DNA of 64,000 bases from NCBI GenBank assembly GCA_905250125.1, contig CAJNOL010000172.1:154481-218480 (forward strand), in the 5' to 3' direction. Shown here piece after piece: positions 48,601 through 63,600 of the stretch. The notes under the pieces were generated by a model that searched no databases, was not told the origin of the DNA, and saw nothing but the letters and a program-made list of their open reading frames with translations. The stretch's first letter is position 1. Each line of letters opens with the position of its first letter. The translations under genes were made by a program, and so were the position numbers. This DNA comes from Rotaria sordida. Lineage: Eukaryota; Rotifera; Eurotatoria; Philodinida; Philodinidae.

Positions 48601-51600
48601 ATGCTACAAGCGCAAAGAATTATTCTTGCAGTCATTCTACTGTCGCTAGTAGCAGAATTAACGAGTATGTTTTAGCTTAAATCATTATCTACGCTTGATT
48701 TTGAAATGAAATCAATTCTATATTACAGATAGCCAAACATGTTCATACATGTGGGATCCAATTTTCGAACTGAACTCAAACAATCCACCGGAAATGTGTG
48801 ATGGTATGTATATTTAACGTTCGATTGTTAGAATGTTCTGAATGATATTTTTGTTTTTTCATGAATAGTGAGCACAACAAGTGGTTCGTCATGTACTTTT
48901 CCATTCAATTATAACGGGGTAAGTTACGAAAATCAAAAATAGGGACGATGAATCGACAAAAAAAAACTTACTTTTGTTCATGTCGAATTCTTTGAGATGG
49001 TATTGTACAAACAAAGTATTGAGTTCAATTAATAGAAAACAATGATTTGAATTCATACAGAAAATGATTATTTTAAGTTTACTCATGGAATACAATAATA
49101 CATTTAATATCATTAGAGACTTTAGTTCTAATAGTTTTGATCAAAATCTTTTAGAAATAAATCCCATCTGTAAAAGATTCTCTTGAAATAGTCTTCAATT
49201 TTGTTTAAGATATATATATATATTGCTAAGAGCCATATTTAGCTTATCTTTTTCATAACATGATTCAAAATGTCGAACCAGTGAACATCTATTTTCGGAA
49301 GGGATAAAAATATAAAACATGACTCAATAATTTAGAACTTTAGAAGCGTAAACCTAGTCTCTGAAAGAGCGACATCCTCTTAGCTTCTACATTACATAAA
49401 AGACTGACTATTAGAATAATTATAACTTCTAATAATAATTCATAACAATCAATCCTATTTGATTGAGTTTATATTCGACTAAGCTATCAATCCTTCATTA
49501 GTGCATCAGAAAATTATCTTTTTGTCTTTATTATTATAAATGAATTTTATTAATATTATATTTTTGTATTTTTGTCGCAACCCATAACTAAGAATACTTA
49601 GTCATATATAACAATGCTCAAAAATGAAATGAGATCTGTCTAGCGGCGTAATTCAGCACTAGAGGCGAAAGGAGCGCAGGGTGGTTGTGTTCCAGACAAA
49701 AGGTGCAGTGTGTGGATAATTCTTAAAAGTAGGAAGCGTTGTGTAGATGAATTTCAGAAGCAGGAGGGGGAATCGGTCGTATCTTCCATAAGTTACGTCC
49801 CTCGATTGGTCCATCCTATTCAAACTTCTAGTGTATAAGCTTACCATCGGCCAAGCGAAGACTTTATAAAAACTTATCTGTCAGGCATATCTATCATTCT
49901 TTTTAAGACAAGAGAGACAGAAAAGAAACTTTCTTTCCATGAGTAGTTTTACATAAAACAACCTGTATCATAGGATTATCAACAGTAAGAGTAACAAGTT
50001 TTTTTTGCTGATAAACTCAATAAGATCTCTACAGTAATATCTAATTATACATAACTTCTGTTTTTTTTTATCATTATTAATTCAACTTAATCGATATATT
50101 TATTTATTTATTTTAGATTACGTACAAAACCTGTACTATTTTTGGTCCAAATAATGGTAATTTTCGACCACAATGTGCTATCACAGTGAATTCAAATAGG
50201 ACTGCAGTTACATGGTCATTTTGTCAGGGTAAGTTGATGAATATAAATAAATTAAAAAAGAAAAAGCAAATAAAAAATCTATATACAATATAAATATTAT
50301 ATATATTTTTTTCTTTAGTACCTACTGATGCAGTTATTTTCTATTCAACTGTTCGTAAAGGTGGTTATTGGACACAAAATGGTGGTAGTACACAAGGTGG
50401 TACTATGATATGGATATATGGTAATCGATTTGCACAAAATGGTTTTAATTCAGTACCATCAATAACAAATACAAATACTGTACAATTAGTTGATAGTTAT
50501 TCTGTTTATGATTGTGAAATGCATAATGATAAAACAACAAATACACAATTAACTTGTTATGCACCATCATTACCTGAAAGTCTTTATCAAATTCGAGTTT
50601 CTGTTAATGGTAATTTAATTCCACTCTATCAATATTATGATTCAAATCGTGCACTTTTTTCATCAATGCCAAGTCAAACACCAACTATTACTGGTATTCA
50701 ACCACAATCAGGAACACCACAATCATTAATTACATTAACGGGCTCATTTAAAACATCATGTTATTCACGAGATATTGAAGGTTGTGCACAAGATAATAAT
50801 CCACTTATTTCTCGGTAAGAATCATGTTTTTTTTTTGTTTTGTTAATTATTAGTAAATAAAAAACAAATCCATTGATTATTTTTAGAATCTATGTTGGCG
50901 GTCATCTTTGCAATGTTATTGATCAATCAACTGGTTCTATGTAAGTATTAAATTTCTAGATTTTTTTTTTGTTTTGTCTTATTCCTATTTCAATAATTAG
51001 TTATACAAATGTAACTTCAACAAGTCTTACTTGTAAATTCGAAGATAATGAAGTTGGTATGTAATTATTTTAATTTTTTTGAATATTTTGTTTATTAATA
51101 ATAAAATTTACAATACATAGGTTTATTCAATATTAGTATGATTGTTACAAATGAATATGGTCGTTCATTAACTAGTTCAAATTTATATCGAGTATCAGCT
51201 GATGAAAATTTATATACATTTCAAAGCTATGCCGGTTTGATATATTTTTATATTAACTTGAATGAATAATTTTTGTTTTGTTTTTTTTTTGTTTAGTTAT
51301 TTCAAATGTTATGCCAAATTCGGGTAGTACACAAGGTGGTACAATATTAACTATCAGTGGTAATTATTTTAGTAATAGTGCAACTTATCCTTTGGTAGTT
51401 AAAATTGGTGGAGAACCATGTACAGTTTTAAGTTCAACAACAACAACAATTCAATGTCAAACACCCGTAGCACCACAAGGAAGTCAAAGTCAATATCAAG
51501 GTTAGATTAAAATTTTTAATAGAAAATTTTGCTTTTTGAATTGAATATTCTATTTTCATTTAGGTGGTCGTGGTTTACAAATTTTTCGTACATCAGGTTC

Positions 51601-54600
51601 TACTACACAGGTATAAATTATAATTAATTAATTATATACATATATATGGTTTTATATATTTTCTTAATCTTTTAGTCGACATTATCTAGTGCAAATCCAC
51701 CAACACCAACTGGTAATGCGTTATGGACAGATGACGCTCTCTTTGTTTCAAGTTCATCATCAGCTGAAACAGTGTGGCTTATTGGTTTTATACGTTTACC
51801 TAAAACAGCTACATATACATTTATTTTGGATACCAATGGTAATGCTGCTTTATTTCTTAGTACAGACGATAGTCCAACAAATAAAGTAAATATTGCTACT
51901 GCAACTAGTACTCAATCAACACCTATTTCATTAAATAATAATACAAAGTAATTTATTTTTAATAAAAATAAAAATAAAAACAAATCAATATTTTAATTTT
52001 TTTAGTTATTATTTATTTTGTGTTGGTTCTCGATCAAGTGGATATTTACGATTAGGTATTCAAGCACGAATGCATGAAACAGCATTAACAGCAAAAACAT
52101 CAAGTTTAATACTAAATGAAATTCAACGTATCGATGTTACTTCTAATGCTACTTCTGAACAACAAGTAAACAATAACAACAAAAAAAAAACATAAACGAA
52201 AAGAGAATATTTTTATTTCTTTTGAAATTTTAGCAAATTACTTATACAGTAAATGCATCAAATGGAACATCTGAAGTTCAATCATTACAAGTTGATAATT
52301 CAATATTTCAAATTGGTTTTCGTGGTGTTTATACAGGTATACTATTTTATTTTATTTTTCTCAATAAAAACATAATTTTATGTATATATTTTTTAATTTT
52401 TTAGCTATTCAAAATGGACGACCAACAGCTGTTGCTATTCAAACAGCACTTAATGATTTACCAACTATATCTCCATTAACAGTATCAGTTTCAGCAACAA
52501 GTACACTTTATATGATAACATTTCCAGCTGAAATGGGTGATGTACCTTTATTAACATGTATATCAACATCACCAAATACACCAAATATAACTGAAGTTGT
52601 TCAAGGTATTGGTTCAGGTTCAAAAATAGCATTTGAATTAGATGGACAATTAACAGATTATATTGATTTTATTAATTCTAATTTAACACAAGCAGATCTT
52701 TATCCAATAATAAATAATTTATTTAGTATTCAATGTCCACCATCAATAAATAATGCTAAATTAACAACATCAATTGTTTATTTAGAAGATTTTGAAACAA
52801 ATTGTATTTATGATGAAACACCAATAACAACAAATGCATTTTGTGGACAATGTTCATTAAATGGTAATACATTAATTAATAATAATAATAAAACTGGCAA
52901 TTATTTATGTTTTGCATATCGTATACTTAATAGTTATGTTATATCAATTGATATGGGTATACAAATAAATGGTGATACAACAACAACACTTTGGCCAAGT
53001 ATAACATTTTCACCAAAATCTGATAAACTTTGGCATTATACATGTATTGATATACGTGCTAGACTTCTATCACAATCATCAATTGATTCAACTGTTTCAT
53101 CAATTGTTATAACATATGCATGGCTTAATAAGAATATAAAAAACAGTATTTATATTGATACTGTATCAATTCGTACAGCATTACCACAAGGTTATGAAGA
53201 TATTAATACATATCCAATTGATCAATCAATTAATTCATCATGTGTTTTTCCATTTTATTATAATGGAAATAGTTATCCAGCATGTACATTAGATAATAAT
53301 AGTATACCAATATGTGCTGATATTAATAATGTTACATATCAATGTAAAAGTTCATCAATAGAAGGTGTACGAAGACTTTATCCAAAACATCAATTATCAT
53401 ATAATACATTACAAGTGGCATATTCATCAATTAATTCACAAATTACAACTAATTTTCGATATAGTGATTGTGTAAGACCAACACAATTTGTTTCACGGTC
53501 ATCATCAGTAAAGTTCTTTTTTCTTTTGTTTTTACTAATTAATGGATTAATAATGTATCTAATTTTATTTATTATAGAATGCAACAATAACTAGTTTATC
53601 AACAGCATCAGATGAAGCTAGTGGAACATTTGATCTTGTATTTAATTCACGAACATATGCATCAATACCTGTTAGTATTTCAGCAACAGATTTAGCTAAT
53701 CAATTACAAGCATCATCGGATTTTGGGTATTTAAATGTAAAACGTTCAGGCGATTGCACAGGATATTCATATGTTATTGAATGGATTGCTAATGGTGGAC
53801 AAAAATCAGCTATTTCAATAACAAATGCTGGTTCAGTTTTACCATCTGGTACAACAGTAACAGCAACAGTTGTACAATCAGGTGGAGTTCTTTTTAAACC
53901 ATTATCAGGAGATATGACACGTACATATCAAACTAATCCACAGGTAATAAAGAATGATTTTTATAGACAAAACAAAAAAAAACTTTATTAATTATATTTT
54001 TTATTTCAAGGTTGAAGTTTTTGTTGGGGGTTTTCCATCACAATGTTCAAGTAATAGTACATGTGATTTTCAATGGTTATCAAGTCAAACTCCAACTGTA
54101 ACATCAATTGTACAAAGTAGTATGACATTAACAATTACAGGTACTGGTTTTAGTACAATACTAAGTTCAAATACAGTTATTATTGGAATATCTGGTTCAT
54201 GTACTGTTACATCAGCTACAACAACATCACTTGTATGTACAATTGCTGCTGCTCCATCAGGCACTTATAATGTTCAAGTTAATGTTGCTGGTAAAGGTTT
54301 AGCATCAAGTACATCAAATTTCACAGCAACTATATCACTTCAAGTTACATCAATTTCTCCAATACAAGGAGGAGCTGGTTAGTAAAATTTTATCTACACT
54401 AAAAAAAAAAGAGAAAACTACGAATTTTTATTGATATATATGTGTATATATAGGTGGTGGCTATACAATAAATGTAACTGGAACAGGATTTTCATCATCT
54501 TCATCTGTTACAATTGGTGGTAATTTATGTACAGATCCAATCATATCTAATTTTTCATTAATAACATGTACTGTACCACCTACAACAGTTTTAACAAATA

Positions 54601-57600
54601 CTCAAGTATCTGTTGTTGTTACATCGGATTCAAATACAGCTACATCATCAACACAATTTACATATGATGTTACTAATACACCTTCAATAACATCAGTTAG
54701 TCCTAATGTTGTAACAATGTCTGCTGGTCAATTAACAATAACCGGTACAAATTTTGGTAGTAATTCAATTTCTGTATTAATTGGTACAACAAAAGCTCAA
54801 GTTCAATCAATATCATCAACACAAATCATAGCTAATTTACCATCATTAGCACCTGGTCTTTATTCAATTCGAGTTATAACAACAAATGGTTATGCACGTC
54901 CAGCATTACAAATTGAATATCGTTTTTATGTACAAACTGTAGAACCACAAATCGGTTCATTATATGGTGGAAGTGATATTTATGTACAAGGTGAAGGTTT
55001 TGATAATACAACAACAGTTTCATTTACTGATGGTTCAAATGATGATGTATCATGTAATGTTATATCTTTTCAATCAAATCAAATTCATTGTCGAACAGAA
55101 AATGTTGCACCAAGTGTTATCATATCATCAAATGGTGTTGATCCAACTTATGGTAGTGGTTTTGCATGGTCACCACAATTTGCAACTGTCCAACAAGGTG
55201 CAATTGTTGAATGGCAATGGGGTTCATCAGCACTTTTAACAACATTATCATATAAAGTTCAACAAGTAACAAGTGGTTATTCAACGACACCATCATCAGG
55301 TGGTTTTGATTCAGGCAATGCAACAGCATCAGGTAAGAGAAAAAATTTTTTTTGATCAAAATAATAATTATTTAATAAACGATATTTATTTATTTTTATT
55401 TTTTATTTAAGGATCATTTTCATATCAATTTCAAAATACTGGAACATATTATTATTGGACACCAGCTGTTGATCAATCTGGTTTAATTGTTATGCGTGGT
55501 GTTATTAATGTTGTTTCTGCTCAACCACGAACACTTACTGTTAAAGTATCATCAAGATCATTTACTGGTAAATAATCTTGTTTTTATTATTTTTTTTCTT
55601 CAAAGAAATTATTTTTTTTTAAATCTGTTTTAGCTCAATCATGTGCTTTTCCATTTACATTTAATTCTGTTACATATACAGCATGTACGACAAATAATGA
55701 TACCCAATTATGGTGTTCACCAACATCAACATATACTGGTCAACGACTTTATTGTACACCAAATGGTATAAATTTATTTAATCGATTCATTTGACTAATC
55801 TTGTTTTTTGTTTTTGATAATATTTAGCTACTGTACCATCATCAACATGTGTTTCAAGTTTATTAATTAATCCAAGTTCATGTTCACAAACAGTTCCATC
55901 AAATGTTTTAAAAGTTTTATTTACACCATGTACAATTGGTACAGTAACATCAATTTCACCAGTACAAGGTCCAACAGGAACAACAATTACAATAACAGGA
56001 ACAGGTTTTAGTACAACAACATGTGAAAATACTGTTCTTATTGGATCATCATATCAATGTCCAATATCAAGTGCATCAACGACACAAATTGTTTGTCAAA
56101 TTGGTTCAAATTCTTTACTTAATGGAAAATCAATTCAAAGTTTTAATATTATTAGAGATCGTCAAGGTTTCTTAAGTAATAATGGTCTTATACAATTTCA
56201 ATTTCAAGCAAAAATTACCAATGTATCACCATTACAAGGTTTATTTTTATTCTTTTTTGAAAAATTTCAGAAAAAAAAAGAAAATTACTTATTTTCTTTT
56301 TCTTATAGGTTCAATTGTTGGTGGTACTCAAGTAACAATAACGGGTGATGGTTTTATACCAGATGATACACGTGTTATTGTTGGAAGTATTGAATATACA
56401 TCATTAGCAACAATAACTTATTCACAAATTCAATTTATAACTCAACAACCACCATCAAATTATATCGATCGACCAATTCTAATAAGAATATTAATTGGTA
56501 CAAATCAAGCTGTATGTTCATCAGGATCATGTACATTTAATTGGACACGAAGTGTAACACCATATCTAACATCAGTTAGTCCAACATCAATAAATGGTCC
56601 ACAAACATTAACTTTAACTGGTCAAAATTTAGAAGCTACAGGTTCAATTTCATCAGCAAATACTCATGTAACTGTTGATGGACAACCATGTAATGTAACA
56701 TCAGTATCAAATTCATCAATTACATGTGCTATTGGTAATACTCAAGTTGGAAATTATTCAATTGTTGCATCTATTGATGGTATGATTTTCATTGAATATT
56801 GAACACTTACAATACAAATTTTATTGTTTGTTTTATTTTTTCTAGGTGTCGGAACTGCTGTATCATCACCAATTATTACATCGATTGCAACTATTTCAAA
56901 TGTTTCACCAACATCAGGTGGTACATATGGTGGTGTTCTTCTTACAATTAATGGTAATGGATTTGCTCGTTTATCAAGTAATATTCAAGTAACAATTGGT
57001 TCAAGTACATGTTCAATAGTTGAAACAACACCTGGACAAGTTCAATGTATAGTTCCAACTCAAGGATCAAATACATCACCAGCAACAATTCATGTTATTT
57101 CAAATGGTGTAACATTTCCAGGCTCATTTACATTTACATACAATTCAGGTGTAACACCAACAATAACATCAATTATTCCAACATTAGGAACTGCTGGTCA
57201 AACATTAACTATTTCAGGTTCAAATTTTGTTAGTGGTCAAACAAGTGTTTCGATTGGTGGTGCAACATGTACGAATGTTAGTGTATCATCATCATCATCA
57301 ATAACATGTACAATTAGTTCAAGTCCAGCTGGTAGTCAACCAGTTATTGTTTCTGTTTCATCAGTTGGTAAATCAAATTCTAATATTCAATTTCAATATA
57401 CTTTACAAGTTAATAGTATATCACCATCTCGAGGTAGTTATGGTGGTGGTCAATTAGTTACTGTTAATGGTGATGGATTTAATACATCAAGTATAAGTGT
57501 TACAATTTGTAGTCAATCTTGTCAATCTATATCTGTTCTATCAAATACTCAATTAACTTGTGTAACACCATCGGCAAGTTATTCTGCAACAGATCAATCA

Positions 57601-60600
57601 TGTAGTTTAACAGTTACAGTTGGAAGTTTATCACAAAATATAACTTATGTATATCAATCAAATTTAACAGCAACTATTACATCAATAAGTCCAACACGAG
57701 GTGGAACTGGTGGTGGTACATCATTAGCAATTACTGGAACAAATTTTCCGTAAGTTTTTATTGAAAAAAAAAATTTTTCTTGTAAAAAAAACCTAATTTC
57801 TTTTATTGTTTTTAGAACATCAATCAATAGTGTAACAGTCAGTATTGCTGGTGTATCATGTTCAATTCAAACAGTTTCATCAACATCAATTACTTGTTTA
57901 ACAGGTAGTTATTCTCAAACAACAGTTCAAGCACCAGTCATTGTTAGTATTGTTAATGGTGGTAATGCAATTGGATCGGCTCAATTTCAATATATTGATC
58001 TTTGGTCAAGTCCATGGACATGGGGAGGTGATTCGCCACCTGATGAAGGAACAATTGTTTCAATTGATAGTGGAAAAACAGTTTATTTTGATACAACAAC
58101 ACCTATTATTAAAGCTATTGTTATTGATAATGCTTCATTAATATTTGATGATAATCAAGATGTTGCTTTAAACGCTGAATATATATTAGTTGTAAATGGT
58201 GGTCGATTACAAATTGGTACTGAAACTAATCCATTTCAACATAAAGCAGTTATTACAATGTATGGTCATTTAAGATCAATTGAATTACCAATATGTAAGA
58301 TATTTCTTTTTTTTTTCGAATAAAAAACAAAAACAAACATTTATTAAATATTTTTCATTTTAGTCGGAGCAAAAGTTTTAGCTTTACGAGAGGGTATTGT
58401 TGATATGCATGGCAGAAATGTTGTTCGAACATGGGCACGTTTAGCTTCTACAGCTGCTGCTGGATCAACTCAAATAACTCTTCTTCAAAATGTTGATTGG
58501 TCAGTAGGAAGTCAAATAGTTATTGCAACAACAGGAGATTATTTAAGTCAAGGACAAAGTGAAATACGTACAATAACAGCTATATCATCAAATGGACTAA
58601 CATTAACATTAGATTCAGCATTAACTTATAGTCATTTGGGTGTAACGCGAAATGTTGGTTCAACATCAGTTGAAATTCGTGCTGAAGTTGGTCTTTTATC
58701 ACATAATGTTATTTTTCAAGGTTTGTTAAAAATATATAAGTTATTTTTTTTAAAAATAATATTATGATTTAAAATAATAGGTTCAACAACTTCAACATGG
58801 AATACAACAATTGAAGCATGTCCAACTGGTTTTAATCCAGGTATAATAATTGTTTTTTGGTTTTTGTTAGTCATAGAATAAAAGAATTTCATATTATTTT
58901 AATCATAGGTGAATTTGCTGTTCAAACATGTTTTCTTGGTCGATATGGTGAAGAAATTGGTTCCGATCAATTTGGTGCAACAATTATGGCTAGTAGTAAT
59001 ATGGATGATATTTCGGATGGTGTGCAACATGTTATACTTCGCTTATCAAATATTGAAGTAAAACATTATTTCTTTTATGTTGATTTTTTTTTCAAAATTT
59101 TCTTTTTTTTCATTTCTTAGGTGTTCAATGGTGGTCAAGCTTTTCGTCTCGGTCGATATCCAGTTCATTTTCATATGAATGGAAATATGAGTTTATCATA
59201 TATTAAATCATCTTCTATTCATCAAACATTTAATCGAGCTGTTAATATTCATGCAAGTCATTATCTTACAGTTGAAAATAATGTTATCTATAATATAATG
59301 TATGTAAAAGAGTATAAAAGAAATAATTTTTTTTTTTTTTGAAATTATATTTTAGGGGTGGAGCGATGTTTTTAGAAGATGGTATTGAAGTGGGTAATAT
59401 TTTACGTGGTAATTTAGCTGTATTTGTACGAACAAGTTCAAGTTTACTTAATGAAGATGTTACACCAGCTGCTTTTTGGGTAAATTGAAATACAAAAAAA
59501 AAAAAAATTTTATTTTATATATTTATTATATTGAATATTTTCTTAGGTTACTAATCCAAATAATATTGTTGAACATAATGCCGTTGCTGGTGGTACACAT
59601 TTTGGTTATTGGTATCGAATGCTTCGAACACCAGATGGACCATCATTTGCATTGTATCCAAGTTCTTGTCCATATCGACATCCATTTGGTCGGTTTTTTA
59701 ATAACAGTGTACATAGTGTTGGTCGTTTTGGTGTTTGGTTTTTTCCCGAATATTCACCAACTGTAGCTGGTAGTTGTACAAGTGATACACCATATCAAGC
59801 TATAGTTGATGGATTAGTTTCATGGAAAAATAATCGTGGTATTGAATGGGTTATGTCAAGCACAGTTCAAATAAGAAATACTATTGTTTTTGATAATCAT
59901 GATACTGGTATTCGATGTGTAACAGCTATTAATCATCAAGCAACTGATCTTCCAAATCTTCGTAGTACATTTTATAATGAAAATAATGGTTCATCAGTTA
60001 TTAATTCAATTATTATTGGTGATACAGGTGTATCTGGAAGTTCAGTTGTGCCAGGTGAAGGTGGTCTTGTTGGTAAGTTGAAATATTAAAAACAAAATAA
60101 GAAAAAAATTCGTTATTTCGAATATTTATAGTTATGTGGGATCGTGGTCTTCGTGTAAGAAATGTTACATTTGTTAATTTTACAAGTTCAAATACACAAG
60201 CTATTTATGGACCAATTATTACCGGTCGTTGTATGATTTATTGCGGAGGTATGATGCAGAAAAAGAAAAAAAAATCATATTTCATCTATTTTCTATTCAA
60301 TTAATATTAGGTTGGTTAACTAAATTTTCTCAATTATCATTTGTAAATGTTCAAAATCGTGGTAATTTTCGATGGTCATATGATGGTTTATATCAAGATG
60401 AAGATGGTACATTATCTAATGTTGCTGGTGGTATAGTTATGTCACCTGATGGTCTTTGGAATACATCAAGTGCATGCACATCAACACCAAATTTTCCTAA
60501 TGCTGTAACATGTCCATCATCAGTAGGCAAATGGATTCGATTTGCTTTTAATAAAGCTAACCTTGGAGCTAATGGTGAAGTTTTAAATATTTATGATACG

Positions 60601-63600
60601 TCAAGTCATCATACAGTTGTACTTAATCTTCCAAAACGACTTACACATACTAAAGGTTATATGATGAATTTATTAACAAGACAAACTTATTTATTTCAAT
60701 TTGAAAATGCTAATGTAAATCTTTTTTTCGTTTTTTTTTAATATTCTTTGAAAATATGTTGTTATTGTTGGTTTTTTTTTGTATTTGTAGAGTTCAGTTA
60801 ATTTATCTTATTCTGGTGTTGTTTATGATCTGGCACCCGGTGATCATCTTATTGTTCTTCATAACGTCGACTATATGCCTGATCGTGTCAATACAATTTC
60901 AGCTACAACATTTACTGCTATATCATCTGCGCCACTTACAACTGCAAGTAACAATGGTGATTGGTATTATGATAATTCTACACATATATTTTCCTATATC
61001 GGTAATATTTATCATATGTCTGTTTTGTTTTTCTTTTGTATATTAATGTGTTCCAATATAATTTAGTTAAAAATCCATCGTCAAATACTGTTTCAATTGA
61101 TGTATCAATTCCATTGAATGTCGTCAAATGTCGATATCCAAATTGTGAAACACCAGCACAACCAGGTCTTGAATTACCAGCAACAGCACGACCTGATGAT
61201 GCTTTATATTGGTCAAATGATTCAGATTGGAGTTTTGCATTAGAAGGTTATGGTGGATATGGTAAATTCATAAAATTCTAATTATTAATTGTTTATTTCT
61301 TATATTTTTAATTTTTAATAGGAAGTGTTAAACCTAGTGATGATACAAATATTTATATACCTCGTGGTATTTGGCTTGTTGTTGATTATCCATTACCTCG
61401 TATTCGTTCATTGCGTATTGATGGTGTACTGGAATTTGAACAAGTATAAATTTTATTTTATTCTATTTGATTTATTAACATAAAAAAATTCTTGATTTTT
61501 TTTCATAGGGTATAAATAATACTCTTTATGTTGATAGTATTCTTATCAATGGTGGTCAATTAATTGTCGGTAAGTAAAATATTTCTTTAGTTTGAATTTA
61601 GTTATATATATATATATATATATATATTTTTCTTTTTTATAGGTTGGCCAAATGATCCACTTACATCTAATGTTGATATTATTATAACTGGTTCATCATC
61701 AGTCAATGTTTTATTACCTAATGATGCTGGATCAATTGGACCTCGAGTAATTGGTGTTTTAGGTGGTCTTGATTTACATGGTATTTCACATAATGTCTCT
61801 TGGACTCGTCTTGCTACAACAGCATTAGCAGGTCAAAATTTTATTACATTAAGTGAACCAGTCGATTGGGCAGTTGGTGATGAAATTATTTTAACAACAA
61901 CTGATACAAGAATTGAACATGTAGAACGACATACTATTGCTAGTATTGGTGGAGGTCGTACAACAATTACTTTAGTTAATAATCTTGCATATACACATAT
62001 TGTCATTCATAATGTATTTCCTAATGGTCAAATGTATCATGTAGCTGGTGCTGTTGGTCTCTTAACAAGAAATGTACGTGTTATAAATCGTAGTCCAGCA
62101 TCAGAAAAATTTGGTTTTCGTATACTTGTTACTGATTATGCAACAAATGTTTGGAATCCAGTTGGTTCTGAATATTTATATACATATTATAAAGGTTATG
62201 CACGATTATCTAATGCACAGTTTATCGGTTATGGTCAATTTGTTGATGCTCCTAATTATGATAAACGTGAAGCAATTCATTTGTATAATCTTGGTGATTG
62301 GAATATATCACGACCAACTTATGTTGATTCATGTTCATTTGATACTGGTTATTATTCAGCGTATGTATCTATTGAAAAATTTTTCTTATTATCTAAATAT
62401 ATGTGTATTTTAGAATTGGTATATGGGATACAAATGGTGTTCCAATTACAGGAAATGTTGTTTATAATACTTATGAATCAGCTATTGTTGTTGCAGGACA
62501 AAATAATATTATACAAAAGAATCTTGTTTCAACTGTATATTGGTCCGGTGTAGCTCAACCAGAATATGCTGAATTTAATACTAATAATGATGGTGCAATT
62601 ATGTCAAGAGATGCTGTTAGTGTAATCATGAAGGTATGTTTTTTTTATTTAATTCATTTGACTATTTAATAATGTATTCCATTTAGGACAATTTGGTATC
62701 TGGTGCACAACGTTTATGTTATCGTATTCAAGGAAATGCATGTCCAGGAACTGTTTTACCAAGTGGTATGAGTAATGATTATGATAATAATGAAGCTCAT
62801 TCAGCTATGTCTGGTGTTAATATTTGGCCTATGGATCTAGGCTTTGACTATGATACAAGTAAGTTATTAGAAAAAGTGTAATATTAAATGAATTAATTAT
62901 TTAATTAATATTATTATAGGTTGTGTATTATTCAAAGGTTTCAAGTAAGTTTAGAAAATTGTCTAAAATATTTCTTATATATCTATATGTTTTTTATTTC
63001 TATTTAATAGAACTTATAAAACATGGTATTATGGTCTATACATCAATACAGCACACAATATCATTATTGATTCATGTCAAGTAGCTGATAGTAGTGTTGG
63101 TATTTTTACACTTGTCATTGGTCATCCAGGTAATTTTTGTTTCAAAAAAAAATAATAAAAAAATAGAATTATTTCATTTAAATCTATTTAATTCTTTTTT
63201 TTTTAGCTACATCACATCAATTTGGTAACAATTCAATCACAATACGTAATTCAATAGTTGCTGGTGCCATAACACAAAACGATTGTAGTGATACTCCCGA
63301 TAGTACTACACTTAGTGAACGATATGGTTCAAAAGCCATTCCTCTAGTATCTGCAACATCATCATCGGGAAATTCAGGTGGTCGAACAGGCATTACATTT
63401 CCATATTTTTCACGTGATAATATGATGCCAACTCATCCGTGGACAGGTATTGGTGCCTATCCAACCCGTAAGTTAATTGATTTTTATGAAAATATTTATA
63501 AAAACTACTTTTTTCTTCGGTATTTATAGTTGCTGGTATAATGACAATAACAAATGTGACATTTGGATTCTTTAATGATATATGTTCACGTCGTGATATA

